A stretch of DNA of 64,000 bases from contig NZ_CP012184.1 of the NCBI RefSeq assembly GCF_001420995.1, forward strand, positions 1,596,501-1,660,500. Direction: 5' to 3'. The stretch is from Pseudonocardia sp. EC080619-01 (GTDB lineage Bacteria > Actinomycetota > Actinomycetes > Mycobacteriales > Pseudonocardiaceae). The notes under the pieces were generated by a model, which saw only the letters and a program-made list of their open reading frames with translations, was not told where the DNA came from and made no database searches. Both the position numbers and the translations under genes were made by a program. Position 1 is the first letter of the stretch. Each line of letters opens with the position of its first letter. Shown here piece by piece: positions 1 to 8,044 of the stretch.

Positions 1-198
1 GCCCTTCTCCAGGACCGCCACGTTGGTGATCCCGTGGTTGCGCACCAGGTAGTGGGCGGTGGCCAGGCCGTGCCCGCCGCCGCCGACGATCACGACGTCG
101 TAGGAGCGCTTCGGCTCCGGGTTGCGCCAGAGGAAGTCGGGGTGCTCGGGCAGGTCCGCGCCGGGAGGGTCGCCGGCGGTCGCGGTCGTGGTGCTCAC
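1..198 (-). CDS. soxB: Sarcosine oxidase beta subunit, N-terminal part (runs off the window)
   Basis: This is the first 66 codons of a minus-strand gene that continues beyond base 1. It starts at GTG 198, four bases after the glyA stop. The visible protein has the [14 protein letters not shown] stretch typical of heterotetrameric sarcosine oxidase beta subunits. An FAD-binding Rossmann start follows ([18 protein letters not shown], then VAVLEKG). Beta carries the FAD/FMN site where sarcosine is demethylated to glycine, giving 5,10-methylene-tetrahydrofolate. The glyA-soxB order is the usual start of a glyA-soxBDAG operon; soxD, soxA and soxG would lie outside the window. Confidence 0.85.
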   Translation of the reverse strand, partial: MSTTTATAGDPPGADLPEHPDFLWRNPEPKRSYDVVIVGGGGHGLATAHYLVRNHGITNVAVLEKG

Positions 199-202
199 GG
201 CG

Positions 203-1507
203 TCAGAGCTCCGGGTAGAGGGGGTGGCGGTCGGCGAGTGCGGTGACGCGGCCGGACAGGACGTCCAGCTCGGACCCGGTGACGCCCGGGCGCAGCGTGC
301 GGGCGATGACGTCGGCGACCTCGGCGAACTCGCCGGCGCCGAAGCCACGGGCGGCGAGGGCGGGGGTGCCGATCCGGAGGCCCGAGCTGACCATCGGCGG
401 CCGGGGGTCGAACGGGACGGCGTTGCGGTTGACGGTGATCCCGACCCGGTGCAGCCGGTCCTCGGCCTGCTTGCCGTCGAGTTCGGACTCGCGCAGGTCG
501 ACCAGGACGAGGTGCACGTCGGTACCCCCGGAGACGACGCCGACGCCGGACTCGTCGAGCAACCGGGACGCGATGAGCTGCGCGCCGTCGAGCGTGCGCT
601 GCTGGCGCTCGGCGAACGCGGGCGTCCCGGCGAGCCGGAACGCCACGGCCTTGGCGGCGATCACGTGCTCCAGCGGGCCGCCCTGCTGCCCCGGGAAGAC
701 CGTCGAGTTCAGCTTCTTCGCGAGCTCCGCCCTGGCGAGGATCACGCCCCCGCGCGGGCCGCCGAGGGTCTTGTGGGTGGTGCTGGTGACGACGTCGGCG
801 TACGGCACCGGCGACGGGTGCAGCCCGGCGGCGACGAGCCCGGCGAAGTGCGCCATGTCGACCATCAGGTACGCGCCGACGGCGTCGGCGATCCGCCGGA
901 ACGCGGCGAAGTCGAGGTGCCGCGGGTACGCCGACCACCCGGCGACGATCAGCTTCGGCCGTCGCTCGTGGGCCAGGCGCTCGACCTCGTCCATGTCGAC
1001 CCGGTGGTCGTCGGGGCGGACGTGGTACGCCGCGACGTCGTAGAGCCGGCCCGAGAAGTTCAGCCGCATCCCGTGTGTGAGGTGCCCGCCGTGGGCGAGG
1101 TCCAGGCCGAGGATCGTGTCGCCCGGGTCGAGCAGCGCGGCCATCGCTGCGGCGTTGGCCTGCGCCCCGGAGTGCGGCTGGACGTTCGCGAACCCGGCCC
1201 CGAAGAGCTCCGTCAACCGGTCGATCGCCAGCTGCTCGATCACGTCGACGTGCTCGCAGCCGCCGTAGTAGCGCCGGCCCGGGTAGCCCTCGGCGTACTT
1301 GTTGGTCAGGACCGACCCCTGCGCCTCCATGACCGCCTGCGGCGCGAAGTTCTCGCTGGCGATCATCTCCAGGGTCCGCCGCTGGCGGCCGAGCTCGGCG
1401 GCGACGGCGGCGTGCACCTCGGGGTCGGTGTGCTGCAGCGACCCGTCCAGCGGGCCGGTGGACGCACCCGGCCCGGTCCCGATCCGGTCCACGGCGGACG
1501 TCGTCAT
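203..1507 (-). CDS. glyA: Serine hydroxymethyltransferase
   Basis: The 434-residue PLP enzyme interconverts glycine plus methylene-tetrahydrofolate and serine. The sequence shows the fold-type I hallmarks: MIASENF near the N-terminus, [28 protein letters not shown], and the PLP lysine in TSTTHKT at about residue 245. I chose ATG 1507 because GGAGGTGG lies directly upstream; a longer frame to 1555 would read through the promoter and operator. The gene is followed four bases later by soxB, so it probably serves sarcosine breakdown, consuming the glycine and methylene-THF that sarcosine oxidase makes. A second housekeeping glyA elsewhere is likely but not visible here. Confidence 0.95.
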   Translation of the reverse strand: MTTSAVDRIGTGPGASTGPLDGSLQHTDPEVHAAVAAELGRQRRTLEMIASENFAPQAVMEAQGSVLTNKYAEGYPGRRYYGGCEHVDVIEQLAIDRLTELFGAGFANVQPHSGAQANAAAMAALLDPGDTILGLDLAHGGHLTHGMRLNFSGRLYDVAAYHVRPDDHRVDMDEVERLAHERRPKLIVAGWSAYPRHLDFAAFRRIADAVGAYLMVDMAHFAGLVAAGLHPSPVPYADVVTSTTHKTLGGPRGGVILARAELAKKLNSTVFPGQQGGPLEHVIAAKAVAFRLAGTPAFAERQQRTLDGAQLIASRLLDESGVGVVSGGTDVHLVLVDLRESELDGKQAEDRLHRVGITVNRNAVPFDPRPPMVSSGLRIGTPALAARGFGAGEFAEVADVIARTLRPGVTGSELDVLSGRVTALADRHPLYPEL

Positions 1508-1519
1508 GGCCACCTCCAC

Positions 1520-1548
1520 ATATCTGAACAAGAGGATTGATATATCAA
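1520..1548 (-). promoter_or_regulatory. glyA-sox promoter with overlapping TTGATATATCAA operator
   Basis: On the minus strand a TTGATA box (1543-1548) and AGATAT (1520-1525) are separated by exactly 17 bases, a plausible SigA-type promoter just upstream of the glyA ribosome site. The perfect 12-bp palindrome TTGATATATCAA (1537-1548) covers the -35 box, which suggests repression. Related copies occur at 3580-3591 and 6611-6622. The likely binder, by inference, is the FCD-type GntR regulator encoded at 8045. Confidence 0.7.
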
Positions 1549-1646
1549 CACGCACGAGACTGGCACGCCTGGTTCTGCACGGTCAAGAGGCCGTCAGGGG
1601 CGACTCGGACGCATCGCCGGGCGGCCTGCTGCGGGCCCCGGGCATG

Positions 1647-1683
1647 CGTGTGGTGCAGGCCCGCCGGGGACCTGCACCACACG
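1647..1683 (-). terminator. Terminator hairpin after the ferredoxin reductase gene
   Basis: A perfect 13-bp inverted repeat (CGTGTGGTGCAGG at 1647-1659 with its complement at 1671-1683) surrounds an 11-base loop. It sits 13 bases beyond the stop of the minus-strand reductase gene. There is no clear T tract, as is common in high-GC actinobacteria. It would separate the Rieske-reductase transcript from the glyA promoter. Confidence 0.75.
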
Positions 1684-1695
1684 CGCGACCACCGG

Positions 1696-2865
1696 CTACA
1701 GGCGTCCGGCCAGCTCCCGGCGCCACCGGCCGAACGGGCGGGGCCGGTCGATCCCGACGACGCCGACGGGCTCGCCCGCGGCGTCCAGGAAGAGCGCCAG
1801 GAGACCCGCCGCGGGCTCCGCGGGGTCGCCCTCCTCCACCCGGACCGTCCCGTCCGCCGCGCGGTGCCCGGCGAACTGGATCCGGTGGCCGTACTGGTCG
1901 GACCAGAAGTAGGGCACGGCGTGGTGCGACGGCAGCGTGTGCGTGGTCCCGAGCAGCGCCGCGATGGCGACCGCGGGTTGCTGCAGGGCGTTGGTCCAGT
2001 GCTCCAGCCGCAGCCGGCTCCCGGTGTAGTCGCGGTGCGTCCGGGCACAGTCCCCGACCGCGACGACCCCGGGCAGCGCCGTCACCCCGCGGGAGTCGGT
2101 GACGACCCCGTCGTCGAGCTCCAGCCCGGACCCCGCCAGCCACTCCACGTTGGGCGCGGCACCGATGCCGGCCACCACCACGTCGGCCGGGAGCTCCCGG
2201 CCGTCGTCGAGCCGGACCGCGGTCACCCGGGGCGACCCGCCGAGCCCGGCGACGCCGGTCCCCCGGTGCAGGCGCACCCCGTTGTGCTCGTGCAGGAGGC
2301 CGCAGGCGGCCCCCAGCTCCGGACCGAGCGCGCGGTGCAGCGGGACCGGGGCGGCCTCGACGACGTCGACGTCGAGCCCGAGCCCGGCCGCGGTCGACGC
2401 GACCTCGGCGCCGACGAACCCGGCTCCGATCACGACCAGCCGCCTGCCCGGTACGAGATCGGCCCGCAGGGCGCGGGCGTCGTCGAGGGTGCGCAGGGTG
2501 TGCGCCCCCCGGGGGAGCTCGCCCGGGAGGGTGCGGGCCCGGGCCCCCGTGGCGAGGACGACGGCGTCGGAGGCCAGGCGCTCGCCGTCGTCGAGGGTGA
2601 CGACCCGGCCCGGACCGTCGAGCGCGATCGCCGTGCGGCCGAGCCGCCACTCGGCCGCCGGCTCGGCGTCGTCCGGCCCGGCGAGCGCGATGTCCTCCTC
2701 GGACGCGGAGCCCGCGAGGAACTCCTTCGACAGCGGGGGCCGGTCGTACGGGGCGTGCTTCTCGTCGCCCACGACCACGATCCGGCCGTCGAAGCCCTGC
2801 TCGCGCAACGCCCGGACGGTCGCGAGCCCGGCGAGCGAGGCCCCGACCACGGTCACGTCGCGCAT
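1696..2865 (-). CDS. Ferredoxin reductase of a Rieske oxygenase system (FAD/NAD-dependent)
   Basis: The 389-residue flavoprotein matches the rubredoxin/ferredoxin reductase family of ring-hydroxylating oxygenases. Visible features are an N-terminal FAD motif (VVGASLAGLATVRALREQG), the APYDRPPLSKEFLAG signature, a second nucleotide motif (VVIGAGFVGAEVAS) for NAD(P)H, the ATGARARTLPG bend and a C-terminal VVAVGDCA FAD motif. It overlaps the upstream Rieske ferredoxin by ATGA, so the two are translationally coupled. The pair would carry electrons from NADH to a terminal Rieske oxygenase that is absent from the window. Given the sarcosine context, a glycine betaine or related demethylating oxygenase is the likely partner; this is inference. 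Confidence 0.85.
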   Translation of the reverse strand: MRDVTVVGASLAGLATVRALREQGFDGRIVVVGDEKHAPYDRPPLSKEFLAGSASEEDIALAGPDDAEPAAEWRLGRTAIALDGPGRVVTLDDGERLASDAVVLATGARARTLPGELPRGAHTLRTLDDARALRADLVPGRRLVVIGAGFVGAEVASTAAGLGLDVDVVEAAPVPLHRALGPELGAACGLLHEHNGVRLHRGTGVAGLGGSPRVTAVRLDDGRELPADVVVAGIGAAPNVEWLAGSGLELDDGVVTDSRGVTALPGVVAVGDCARTHRDYTGSRLRLEHWTNALQQPAVAIAALLGTTHTLPSHHAVPYFWSDQYGHRIQFAGHRAADGTVRVEEGDPAEPAAGLLALFLDAAGEPVGVVGIDRPRPFGRWRRELAGRL

Positions 2866-3212
2866 CAGGGCGCGACCCCGGTCGCCAGCCCGGCCGTCTC
2901 GGCGCCGGCCGGGACGGACTCGTCGACGAAGACCCGGTCGTCGTCGACGACCACGGCATGGGTGCGGACGGGTGTCTTGGCGGGCGGGCCGCTCGGCCGG
3001 CCGGTGCGGAGGTCGAAGCAGGCCGCGTGCAGCGGGCACTCGACCGCGCAGCCCTCGAGCCAGCCGTCGGACAGCGAGGCGTCCTGGTGGGTGCAGGTGT
3101 CGTCGATGGCGAAGAGCTCGCCGTCGACATTGAACACCGCGATCGCCACCGTCCCCAGGACACGAACGGACTCTCCGACCGGGATGTCGGACAGCTCGCC
3201 CACGAAGATCAT
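2865..3212 (-). CDS. Rieske [2Fe-2S] ferredoxin
   Basis: The small 115-residue protein carries one Rieske domain. The cluster ligands are visible as CTH at about residue 45 and CPLH about 20 residues later (ECPLHAACF). Start ATG 3212 is chosen because a GGAGGA ribosome site lies directly upstream; the frame continues to 3248 without that support. It is a soluble electron carrier that passes electrons from the overlapping reductase to an oxygenase. No oxygenase alpha subunit is encoded nearby. Confidence 0.87.
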   Translation of the reverse strand: MIFVGELSDIPVGESVRVLGTVAIAVFNVDGELFAIDDTCTHQDASLSDGWLEGCAVECPLHAACFDLRTGRPSGPPAKTPVRTHAVVVDDDRVFVDESVPAGAETAGLATGVAP

Positions 3213-3677
3213 GGTTCCTCCTGTGTTGCCTATCGCGAAACTCGCCATCTCATGCGCAACCGTAGGATGGGGCCGGCACTGCCGGTCGTCAACGAGTGAT
3301 TTCGCCGCGCGACCGGGTCCGGAGCAGCCGAAACACCGGCGTCACACGTCCGGAGCAGACCGGTGACACACGGGTCCCCGCGTCGGCCGACTGTCCGGGC
3401 GCCCGGACGGCCGCGCGGGGACCGCCCGGCGCACCGGATCGACTCCGGCTGTCGCACAAGGGGTCGGCCACCAGGGGATCCACTCGGGACACGGCTCACC
3501 AGCTCGCCGTCGGACGACGACGGGGGCGGACGGGGGACCACACGGCGCCACGGACCGCAGGACCCCGCCGACCGGATGAAAGATATATCACTGATGGACC
3601 ACGTACGACATGTCGGCCACGATGGCCGGGTTGCGACACTGCGCCGCGACGTGCCTCCAGCGCCGGAAGGAATCCGA
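3213..3677. other. Non-coding stretch between the Rieske gene and the IS110 element
   Basis: No convincing gene lies in these 465 bases. They should contain the Rieske promoter (AT-richer sequence about 3225-3262), a perfect 16-bp palindrome GTCCGGGCGCCCGGAC at 3393-3408 of unknown use, the gntR-type operator copy at 3580-3591, and at the right edge an orphaned ribosome site AAGGAA (3667-3672). That ribosome site stands five bases before an ATG at 3678, which is the probable original start of the transporter gene now displaced by the insertion. Confidence 0.6.
3580..3591. promoter_or_regulatory. Degenerate copy of the TTGATATATCAA operator
   Basis: AAGATATATCAC matches 9 of 12 positions of the perfect palindrome at 1537-1548 and keeps the central GATATATCA. 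It lies about 90 bases upstream of the orphaned ATG at 3678, where a transporter promoter would be expected before the IS110 insertion, and about 370 bases from the Rieske start. Confidence 0.5.
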
Positions 3678-3686
3678 ATGACCGTG

Positions 3687-4910
3687 TCAAGCCGCGATAG
3701 CGGGTTGTGGTGCGGTGATGGTGAACATCCTCCGGTCACGCAGCAGGGCCCACAGGACGTCGACCAGGCGTCTGGCCAAGGCGAGCAGAGCCTGGGTATG
3801 AAGCATTCTTTCGCTGCGTTTGCGCTGGTAGAAGGCCCGGGACGGGCCATTGACCTTGAGGCTGGACAGTGCGGCCATGTAGAACACTCGCCGCAGGCGG
3901 CGGTTGTAGCGTCGTGGGCGACGCAGGTTCCCGCTGATCCGGCCGGAGTCCTGGGGCACCGGGACGAGTCCGGCGTAGGAGGCCAGCCGCCCTGGAGAGG
4001 TGAATCCGCCCAGTTCAGGGCCGACACCGCCGTGGGTGGCGGTGAGGAACTCCGCGCCCAGGATGGGTCCGAGACCGGGCGGCGACTCGATGATCGCCGC
4101 GTCCGGGTGGGAGCGGAACACGGTGGTGATCAGCTTGTCGGTGTCCTTGATCTCCCGGTCGAGTTCCAGCAGTCGTCGGGCCAGGCCGGCAACAAGGATC
4201 GCGGTCCGCGTCTCGCTGGGCAGTGCCACGGTCTGGGCGTGGGCGACCTCGACCGCGGTGGCGGCCATCGCAGCAATACCCGGTGCCCACGCCCGATGGG
4301 CACGCAGGTACTCGATCACCCCTGCCTCGCCGGCGTCCCGGAGGGCCTGGGGTGTCTGGAACCCGGTGACCAGCACCAGAGCGCTGCGGGTGGAATAGTC
4401 GAATGCCGCCTCGAGACCGGGAAAGATCGACCCGAGCAGGTCACGCAGCCGGTTGACCCCGCGCACCCAGTCGGCCATCAGGTCCTCGCGATGGGCCACG
4501 AGCCGGGCCAGTTCGGCAGTGGTCTCATCAGTGGCGGTGACCGTGGTGAGGTCGGCGCCGCGCATGCGGGCGGTCTCGGCGATGACCTTCGCGTCACGGG
4601 CGTCGGTCTTGGCCTCGCCCCGGAACACGCCGCTCATCCGGTCGACGACCCGACCGGGGACATAGACCACCTGCTGGTCGGCCGCGGTGAGGACCACCTG
4701 CAGCAGCGCCGCATAGCTGCAGGTCAGGTCGATGGCCCACCGCACGTCCTGGGCCGCTTCCGCAGCGCGGGCCAGCAACGCCTCGATCGCGGCCTGGTCG
4801 TTGCTGACCTTGCGGGAGAACACCACCTTGCCGTCGGTATCGATCGCGCACGCATGGTGCGTCCTCTTCCCGACGTCGATCCCGATCCAGATCACTGGCC
4901 GTTGCGCCAC
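3687..4910 (-). CDS. IS110-family transposase (RNA-guided DEDD recombinase)
   Basis: The roughly 407-residue protein starts with the RuvC-like DEDD domain (IGIDVGKRTHHACAID, first Asp). It ends with the Tnp_20 (IS116/IS110/IS902) domain: SPPGLGPILGAEFLTATHG, then FTSPGRLASYAGLVPVPQDSG. The serine nucleophile of that domain should lie in this part. GTG 4910 is preferred because AGGAG lies seven bases upstream; the frame is open to a TTG at 4949. No stop or frameshift is seen, so it looks intact. Family members cut and join both element ends and target, guided by a bridge RNA made from the element's non-coding end. Confidence 0.93.
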   Translation of the reverse strand: MAQRPVIWIGIDVGKRTHHACAIDTDGKVVFSRKVSNDQAAIEALLARAAEAAQDVRWAIDLTCSYAALLQVVLTAADQQVVYVPGRVVDRMSGVFRGEAKTDARDAKVIAETARMRGADLTTVTATDETTAELARLVAHREDLMADWVRGVNRLRDLLGSIFPGLEAAFDYSTRSALVLVTGFQTPQALRDAGEAGVIEYLRAHRAWAPGIAAMAATAVEVAHAQTVALPSETRTAILVAGLARRLLELDREIKDTDKLITTVFRSHPDAAIIESPPGLGPILGAEFLTATHGGVGPELGGFTSPGRLASYAGLVPVPQDSGRISGNLRRPRRYNRRLRRVFYMAALSSLKVNGPSRAFYQRKRSERMLHTQALLALARRLVDVLWALLRDRRMFTITAPQPAIAA

Positions 4911-5133
4911 GCGCAGGCTCCTGTCGTTGCAGGTCACGCCCGTGGACAACCCGCCATCAGGTCCCTAATCAGCGACGGTCCGCACAGATCCGAATCAGTG
5001 GCCAGGCCTGTCCAGCACGACGGGGCGGCCATTCCTTCCGAGCCACCGAAGCGACAACACCTCATCAGCCACACCCCGTCGTCCCGGGCATCCGGGGCAC
5101 CAACCCCGAACACCTACGACCTTAGGGGACCCC
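4911..5133 (-). ncRNA. Candidate IS110 bridge RNA (left-end non-coding region)
   Basis: In IS110-group elements the bridge RNA is transcribed from the left end upstream of the transposase gene. Here that region folds as expected for a target-binding loop. A 9-bp outer stem (5017-5025 with 5074-5082, ACGACGGGG) encloses a 5-bp hairpin with a UUCG tetraloop (5042-5055), leaving one internal-loop segment on each side. The 3' segment contains CGGAAGGAAT (complement of 5031-5040), identical to the plus-strand flank at 3664-3673. The 5' segment contains GGCTGATG (complement of 5063-5070), 7/8 identical to the opposite flank (complement of 5139-5146). These are candidate target guides. The RNA ends are not known and the call is inference from architecture. 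Confidence 0.6.
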
Positions 5134-6576
5134 ATGACCAGCAGCCCGCGGAGACGCCCGCGGGGCGGGCCCGCTCCGGCGGTCGAGGAGGAGCGCACGG
5201 TCCGCCGCGCGGCCACCGCGGCGTCGATCGGGAACGTGGCCGAGTGGTACGACTTCGGGCTCTTCTCCTACCTCGCCGCGGTCGTGCTGAACCGGGTGCT
5301 CTTCCCGGAGGCCGGCGAGTGGTCGGGCGTGCTGACCCTCGGGACGTTCGCGGCGGCCTTCGTCGTGCGCCCGCTGGGCGGGTTCGTGTTCGGCCCGCTC
5401 GGTGACCGGATCGGACGGACCCGGGTCCTCTCCTTCACCGTGCTGCTGATGACGGTGGCCACCCTCGCACTGGGCCTGGTGCCGAGCCACGACACGATCG
5501 GGATCGCCGCACCGCTGCTGGTGCTGTTCATCCGGATGCTGCAGGGCTTCTCGGCCGGCGGCGAGTACACCGGCGCGCTCACCCTCGTCGCCGAGTACGC
5601 ACCGGACCGGCGGCGCGGGTTCTTCGGCAGCTGGCTGGAGTTCGGCACGATCACCGGCTACACACTCGGGGCCGGTGTCTGCGGCACGGTGGTCGCCGTG
5701 CTGCCCGAGGAGGACCTCCTCGCCTGGGGCTGGCGGATCCCCTTCGTCCTCGCCCTGCCGCTGGGCGTCGCCGGCATCTACCTGCGGATGCGCCTGGAGG
5801 ACACCCCGGCCTTCCGCCAGCTCATGGACCGCTCCCCCGCCCTCTCGACGATGCCCTACCGGCGCGCGATGCAGATCCTGCTCACCCGGTACCGGGCCCC
5901 GGCACTGGTGGCCGGCGGCCTCGTCGTCGCGTGGAACGTCACCAACTACGTGCTCACCAACTACATGCCGACCTACCTGACGAGCACCCTGCCCCGCTAC
6001 GGCGAGGACGGCGCGACCGGCGCCGCCGGGGCCATGCAGGTGGCGGTGATGCTGTTCGTGCTCGGCATCGTCGTCCCGGTCGGCAGGCTGAGCGACCGGA
6101 TCGGCCGCAGGCCGATCCTCATGACGGGCGGCCTCGCCCTGGTCGTGCTGGGCCTGCCCGCGGTGTGGCTGATGCGCGACGGCCTGCTCGGCCAGACGAT
6201 CGGCCTGCTGATGGTGGGAACGATCCTGGCGTGCTTCGCCGCCGTCGCCCCCTCGACGCTGCCCGCGCAGTTCCCCACGATGGTCCGATACGGCGGCCTC
6301 GGTGTCGTCTTCAACCTGTTCGTCTCGATCTTCGCCGGTACCGCGCCCACGATCATCGAGACCGCCGTGACCACCACCGGTGATCTCGACTGGCCCGGCT
6401 ACTACCTGGTCGGCGCGGGCGTGGTGGGCGTGGTCAGCGTGCTGTTCCTGCAGGAGTCCGCGGGCAGGCCGCTGGCGGGCGCGGCTCCGCTGACCTCCAG
6501 TGCGGACCTGCCACCGCCACCGCTCTCGGCGGACGGGATCCCGATGGAGCAGCCCCGCAGGCACCGCCCGCACTGA
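5134..6576 (+). CDS. MHS-family MFS transporter (glycine betaine/proline-type symporter)
   Basis: The 480-residue protein has 12 predicted membrane helices and the metabolite:H+ symporter signatures: IGNVAEWYDFGLFSYLA in helix 1, and FGPLGDRIGRTR in the first cytoplasmic loop. ProP, ShiA and related carriers have this form. Between the Rieske/sox genes and sdaA, import of glycine betaine, dimethylglycine or sarcosine is the natural guess. The start ATG is the exact right edge of an IS110 insertion, so the native leader (ribosome site at 3667-3672, operator at 3580) is now 1.4 kb away. Translation must use AGGGGA within the element end (5124-5129). Expression may therefore be altered or lost. 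Confidence 0.85.
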   Translation: MTSSPRRRPRGGPAPAVEEERTVRRAATAASIGNVAEWYDFGLFSYLAAVVLNRVLFPEAGEWSGVLTLGTFAAAFVVRPLGGFVFGPLGDRIGRTRVLSFTVLLMTVATLALGLVPSHDTIGIAAPLLVLFIRMLQGFSAGGEYTGALTLVAEYAPDRRRGFFGSWLEFGTITGYTLGAGVCGTVVAVLPEEDLLAWGWRIPFVLALPLGVAGIYLRMRLEDTPAFRQLMDRSPALSTMPYRRAMQILLTRYRAPALVAGGLVVAWNVTNYVLTNYMPTYLTSTLPRYGEDGATGAAGAMQVAVMLFVLGIVVPVGRLSDRIGRRPILMTGGLALVVLGLPAVWLMRDGLLGQTIGLLMVGTILACFAAVAPSTLPAQFPTMVRYGGLGVVFNLFVSIFAGTAPTIIETAVTTTGDLDWPGYYLVGAGVVGVVSVLFLQESAGRPLAGAAPLTSSADLPPPPLSADGIPMEQPRRHRPH

Positions 6577-6601
6577 CGCCGCCCCGGTGCTGGGCACACT
6601 C

Positions 6602-6630
6602 TTGGCAGGTTTGATATATCAGTCTAGTAT
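6602..6630 (+). promoter_or_regulatory. sdaA promoter with operator in the spacer
   Basis: TTGGCA (6602-6607) and TAGTAT (6625-6630) are separated by exactly 17 bases, a good SigA-type promoter. The spacer holds TTGATATATCAG (6611-6622), an 11/12 match to the palindrome over the glyA -35 box. A regulator bound there would block RNA polymerase directly. Confidence 0.75.
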
Positions 6631-6669
6631 CTTCTGTACGTCCAGCGTCCGGCGGCGACGGGAGCCCTC

Positions 6670-8043
6670 GTGACCATCTCCGTGTTCGACATGTTCAAGG
6701 TCGGCATCGGGCCGTCGAGCTCGCACACCGTCGGGCCCATGCGGGCCGCCCACCTGTTCGTCGGCCGGCTGGCCGCGTCCGGTCTCCTGGCGCGGACCGC
6801 GTCGGTCCGGGTGGAGCTGTTCGGCTCCCTGGGCGCGACCGGGCACGGGCACGGCAGCGTCCCGGCGGTCGTCCTCGGGCTGGCCGGACACGAGCCGCAC
6901 CTGGTCGACCCGGTCCGGGCCGGCCCGCTGGTCGACGCCGTCCGCGCGGACGGCCGGCTCCGGCTCGGCGGCTCCCACGAGATCGCCTTCGCGGTCGACG
7001 ACGACGTCGTGCTGCACCGGAACCGGAGTCTCGACCTCCACCCGAACGGCATGCTGCTGCACGCCCGCGCCGCCGACGGCACGGTGCTCGAGCGCCGCGA
7101 GTACTACTCGGTGGGTGGCGGGTTCGTCCTCGACCCCGGCACGGCGGACGGCCCGGCCCTCGTCGAGGACGACACCCCGGTCGCGTACCCCTTCACCACC
7201 GGTGACGAGCTGCTCGGCCTGACCCGCACGCACGGCCTGCCGATCTCGCAGGTCATGCTCGCCAACGAGCTGTCCTGGCGGACCGAGGCGCAGGTCCGCG
7301 CGGAGCTGCTGCACATCTGGTCGGTGATGCAGGAGTGCGTCGAACGGGGCACGACGACGGGGGGCGTCCTCCCCGGCGGGCTGCGCGTGCGGCGCCGGGC
7401 CGCCGCGCTGCGCGCGCACCTGGAGGCGGCGACCGGCGAGCCGGACGCGTTGCACGCCATGGAGTGGGTGACCCTCTACGCGCTGGCCGTCAACGAGGAG
7501 AACGCCGCGGGCGGCCGCGTGGTCACCGCCCCGACCAACGGCGCCGCCGGCATCGTGCCCGCGGTGCTGCACTACGCGGCGAGGTTCGTCCCCGGTGTCG
7601 ACGACGACGCCGTCGTCCGCTTCCTGCTCACCGCGGGCGCGGTGGGGGCGCTGTTCAAGGAGAACGCCTCGATCTCCGGGGCGGAGGTCGGCTGCCAGGG
7701 CGAGGTCGGCTCGGCCTGCGCGATGGCGGCGGCCGGGCTGGCCGAGATCATCGGCGCGACCCCGGAGAAGGTCGAGAACGCCGCCGAGATCGGCATCGAG
7801 CACAACCTGGGGCTGACCTGCGACCCCGTCGGCGGGCTGGTGCAGATCCCGTGCATCGAGCGCAACGCGGTGGCGTCGGTCAAGGCGATCACCGCGGCCC
7901 GGATGGCGCTGCACGGCGACGGCACGCACCACGTCTCACTGGACAAGGCGATCACAACGATGCGGGAGACCGGGGCGGACATGAAGGACAAGTACAAGGA
8001 GACCGCCCGCGGCGGGCTCGCGCTCACCATCGTGGAGTGCTGA
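6670..8043 (+). CDS. sdaA: L-serine ammonia-lyase (serine dehydratase)
   Basis: The 457-residue single-chain iron-sulfur serine dehydratase turns L-serine into pyruvate and ammonia. The N-terminal beta domain shows [23 protein letters not shown]. The alpha domain shows [13 protein letters not shown], and the [4Fe-4S] cysteines are visible in [16 protein letters not shown] and [18 protein letters not shown]. Start GTG 6670 fits the family N-terminus. Together with glyA and sarcosine oxidase it completes a path from sarcosine to pyruvate. The regulator gene follows one base after the stop, so the two are co-transcribed. Confidence 0.95.
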   Translation: MTISVFDMFKVGIGPSSSHTVGPMRAAHLFVGRLAASGLLARTASVRVELFGSLGATGHGHGSVPAVVLGLAGHEPHLVDPVRAGPLVDAVRADGRLRLGGSHEIAFAVDDDVVLHRNRSLDLHPNGMLLHARAADGTVLERREYYSVGGGFVLDPGTADGPALVEDDTPVAYPFTTGDELLGLTRTHGLPISQVMLANELSWRTEAQVRAELLHIWSVMQECVERGTTTGGVLPGGLRVRRRAAALRAHLEAATGEPDALHAMEWVTLYALAVNEENAAGGRVVTAPTNGAAGIVPAVLHYAARFVPGVDDDAVVRFLLTAGAVGALFKENASISGAEVGCQGEVGSACAMAAAGLAEIIGATPEKVENAAEIGIEHNLGLTCDPVGGLVQIPCIERNAVASVKAITAARMALHGDGTHHVSLDKAITTMRETGADMKDKYKETARGGLALTIVEC

Positions 8044-8044
8044 G

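Larger units (their letters stand above)
3678..5133 (-). mobile_element. IS110-family insertion sequence
   Basis: An element of about 1.45 kb contains one DEDD transposase gene on the minus strand and a non-coding left end of about 220 bases, the usual IS110-group layout. The hexamer ATGACC occurs at both edges (3678-3683 and 5134-5139), and the transposase stop lies four bases inside the first copy. I take the boundary to be one of these copies. Joining the flanks restores a ribosome site, AAGGAA, five bases from the transporter ATG, so the insertion hit the start codon. IS110 elements lack clear terminal inverted repeats, and none is seen. The exact ends within ATGACC cannot be fixed from the sequence alone. 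Confidence 0.8.

Noticed and set aside
122-1540. Long plus-strand open frame opposite glyA
   Set aside because: glyA on the minus strand has every family motif; the plus-strand translation is compositionally biased.
3393-3408. 16-bp perfect palindrome as a terminator or operator
   Set aside because: It is entirely G and C apart from its outer bases, has no loop and no T tract, and no second copy was noticed; it is noted in the region entry but no function is claimed.
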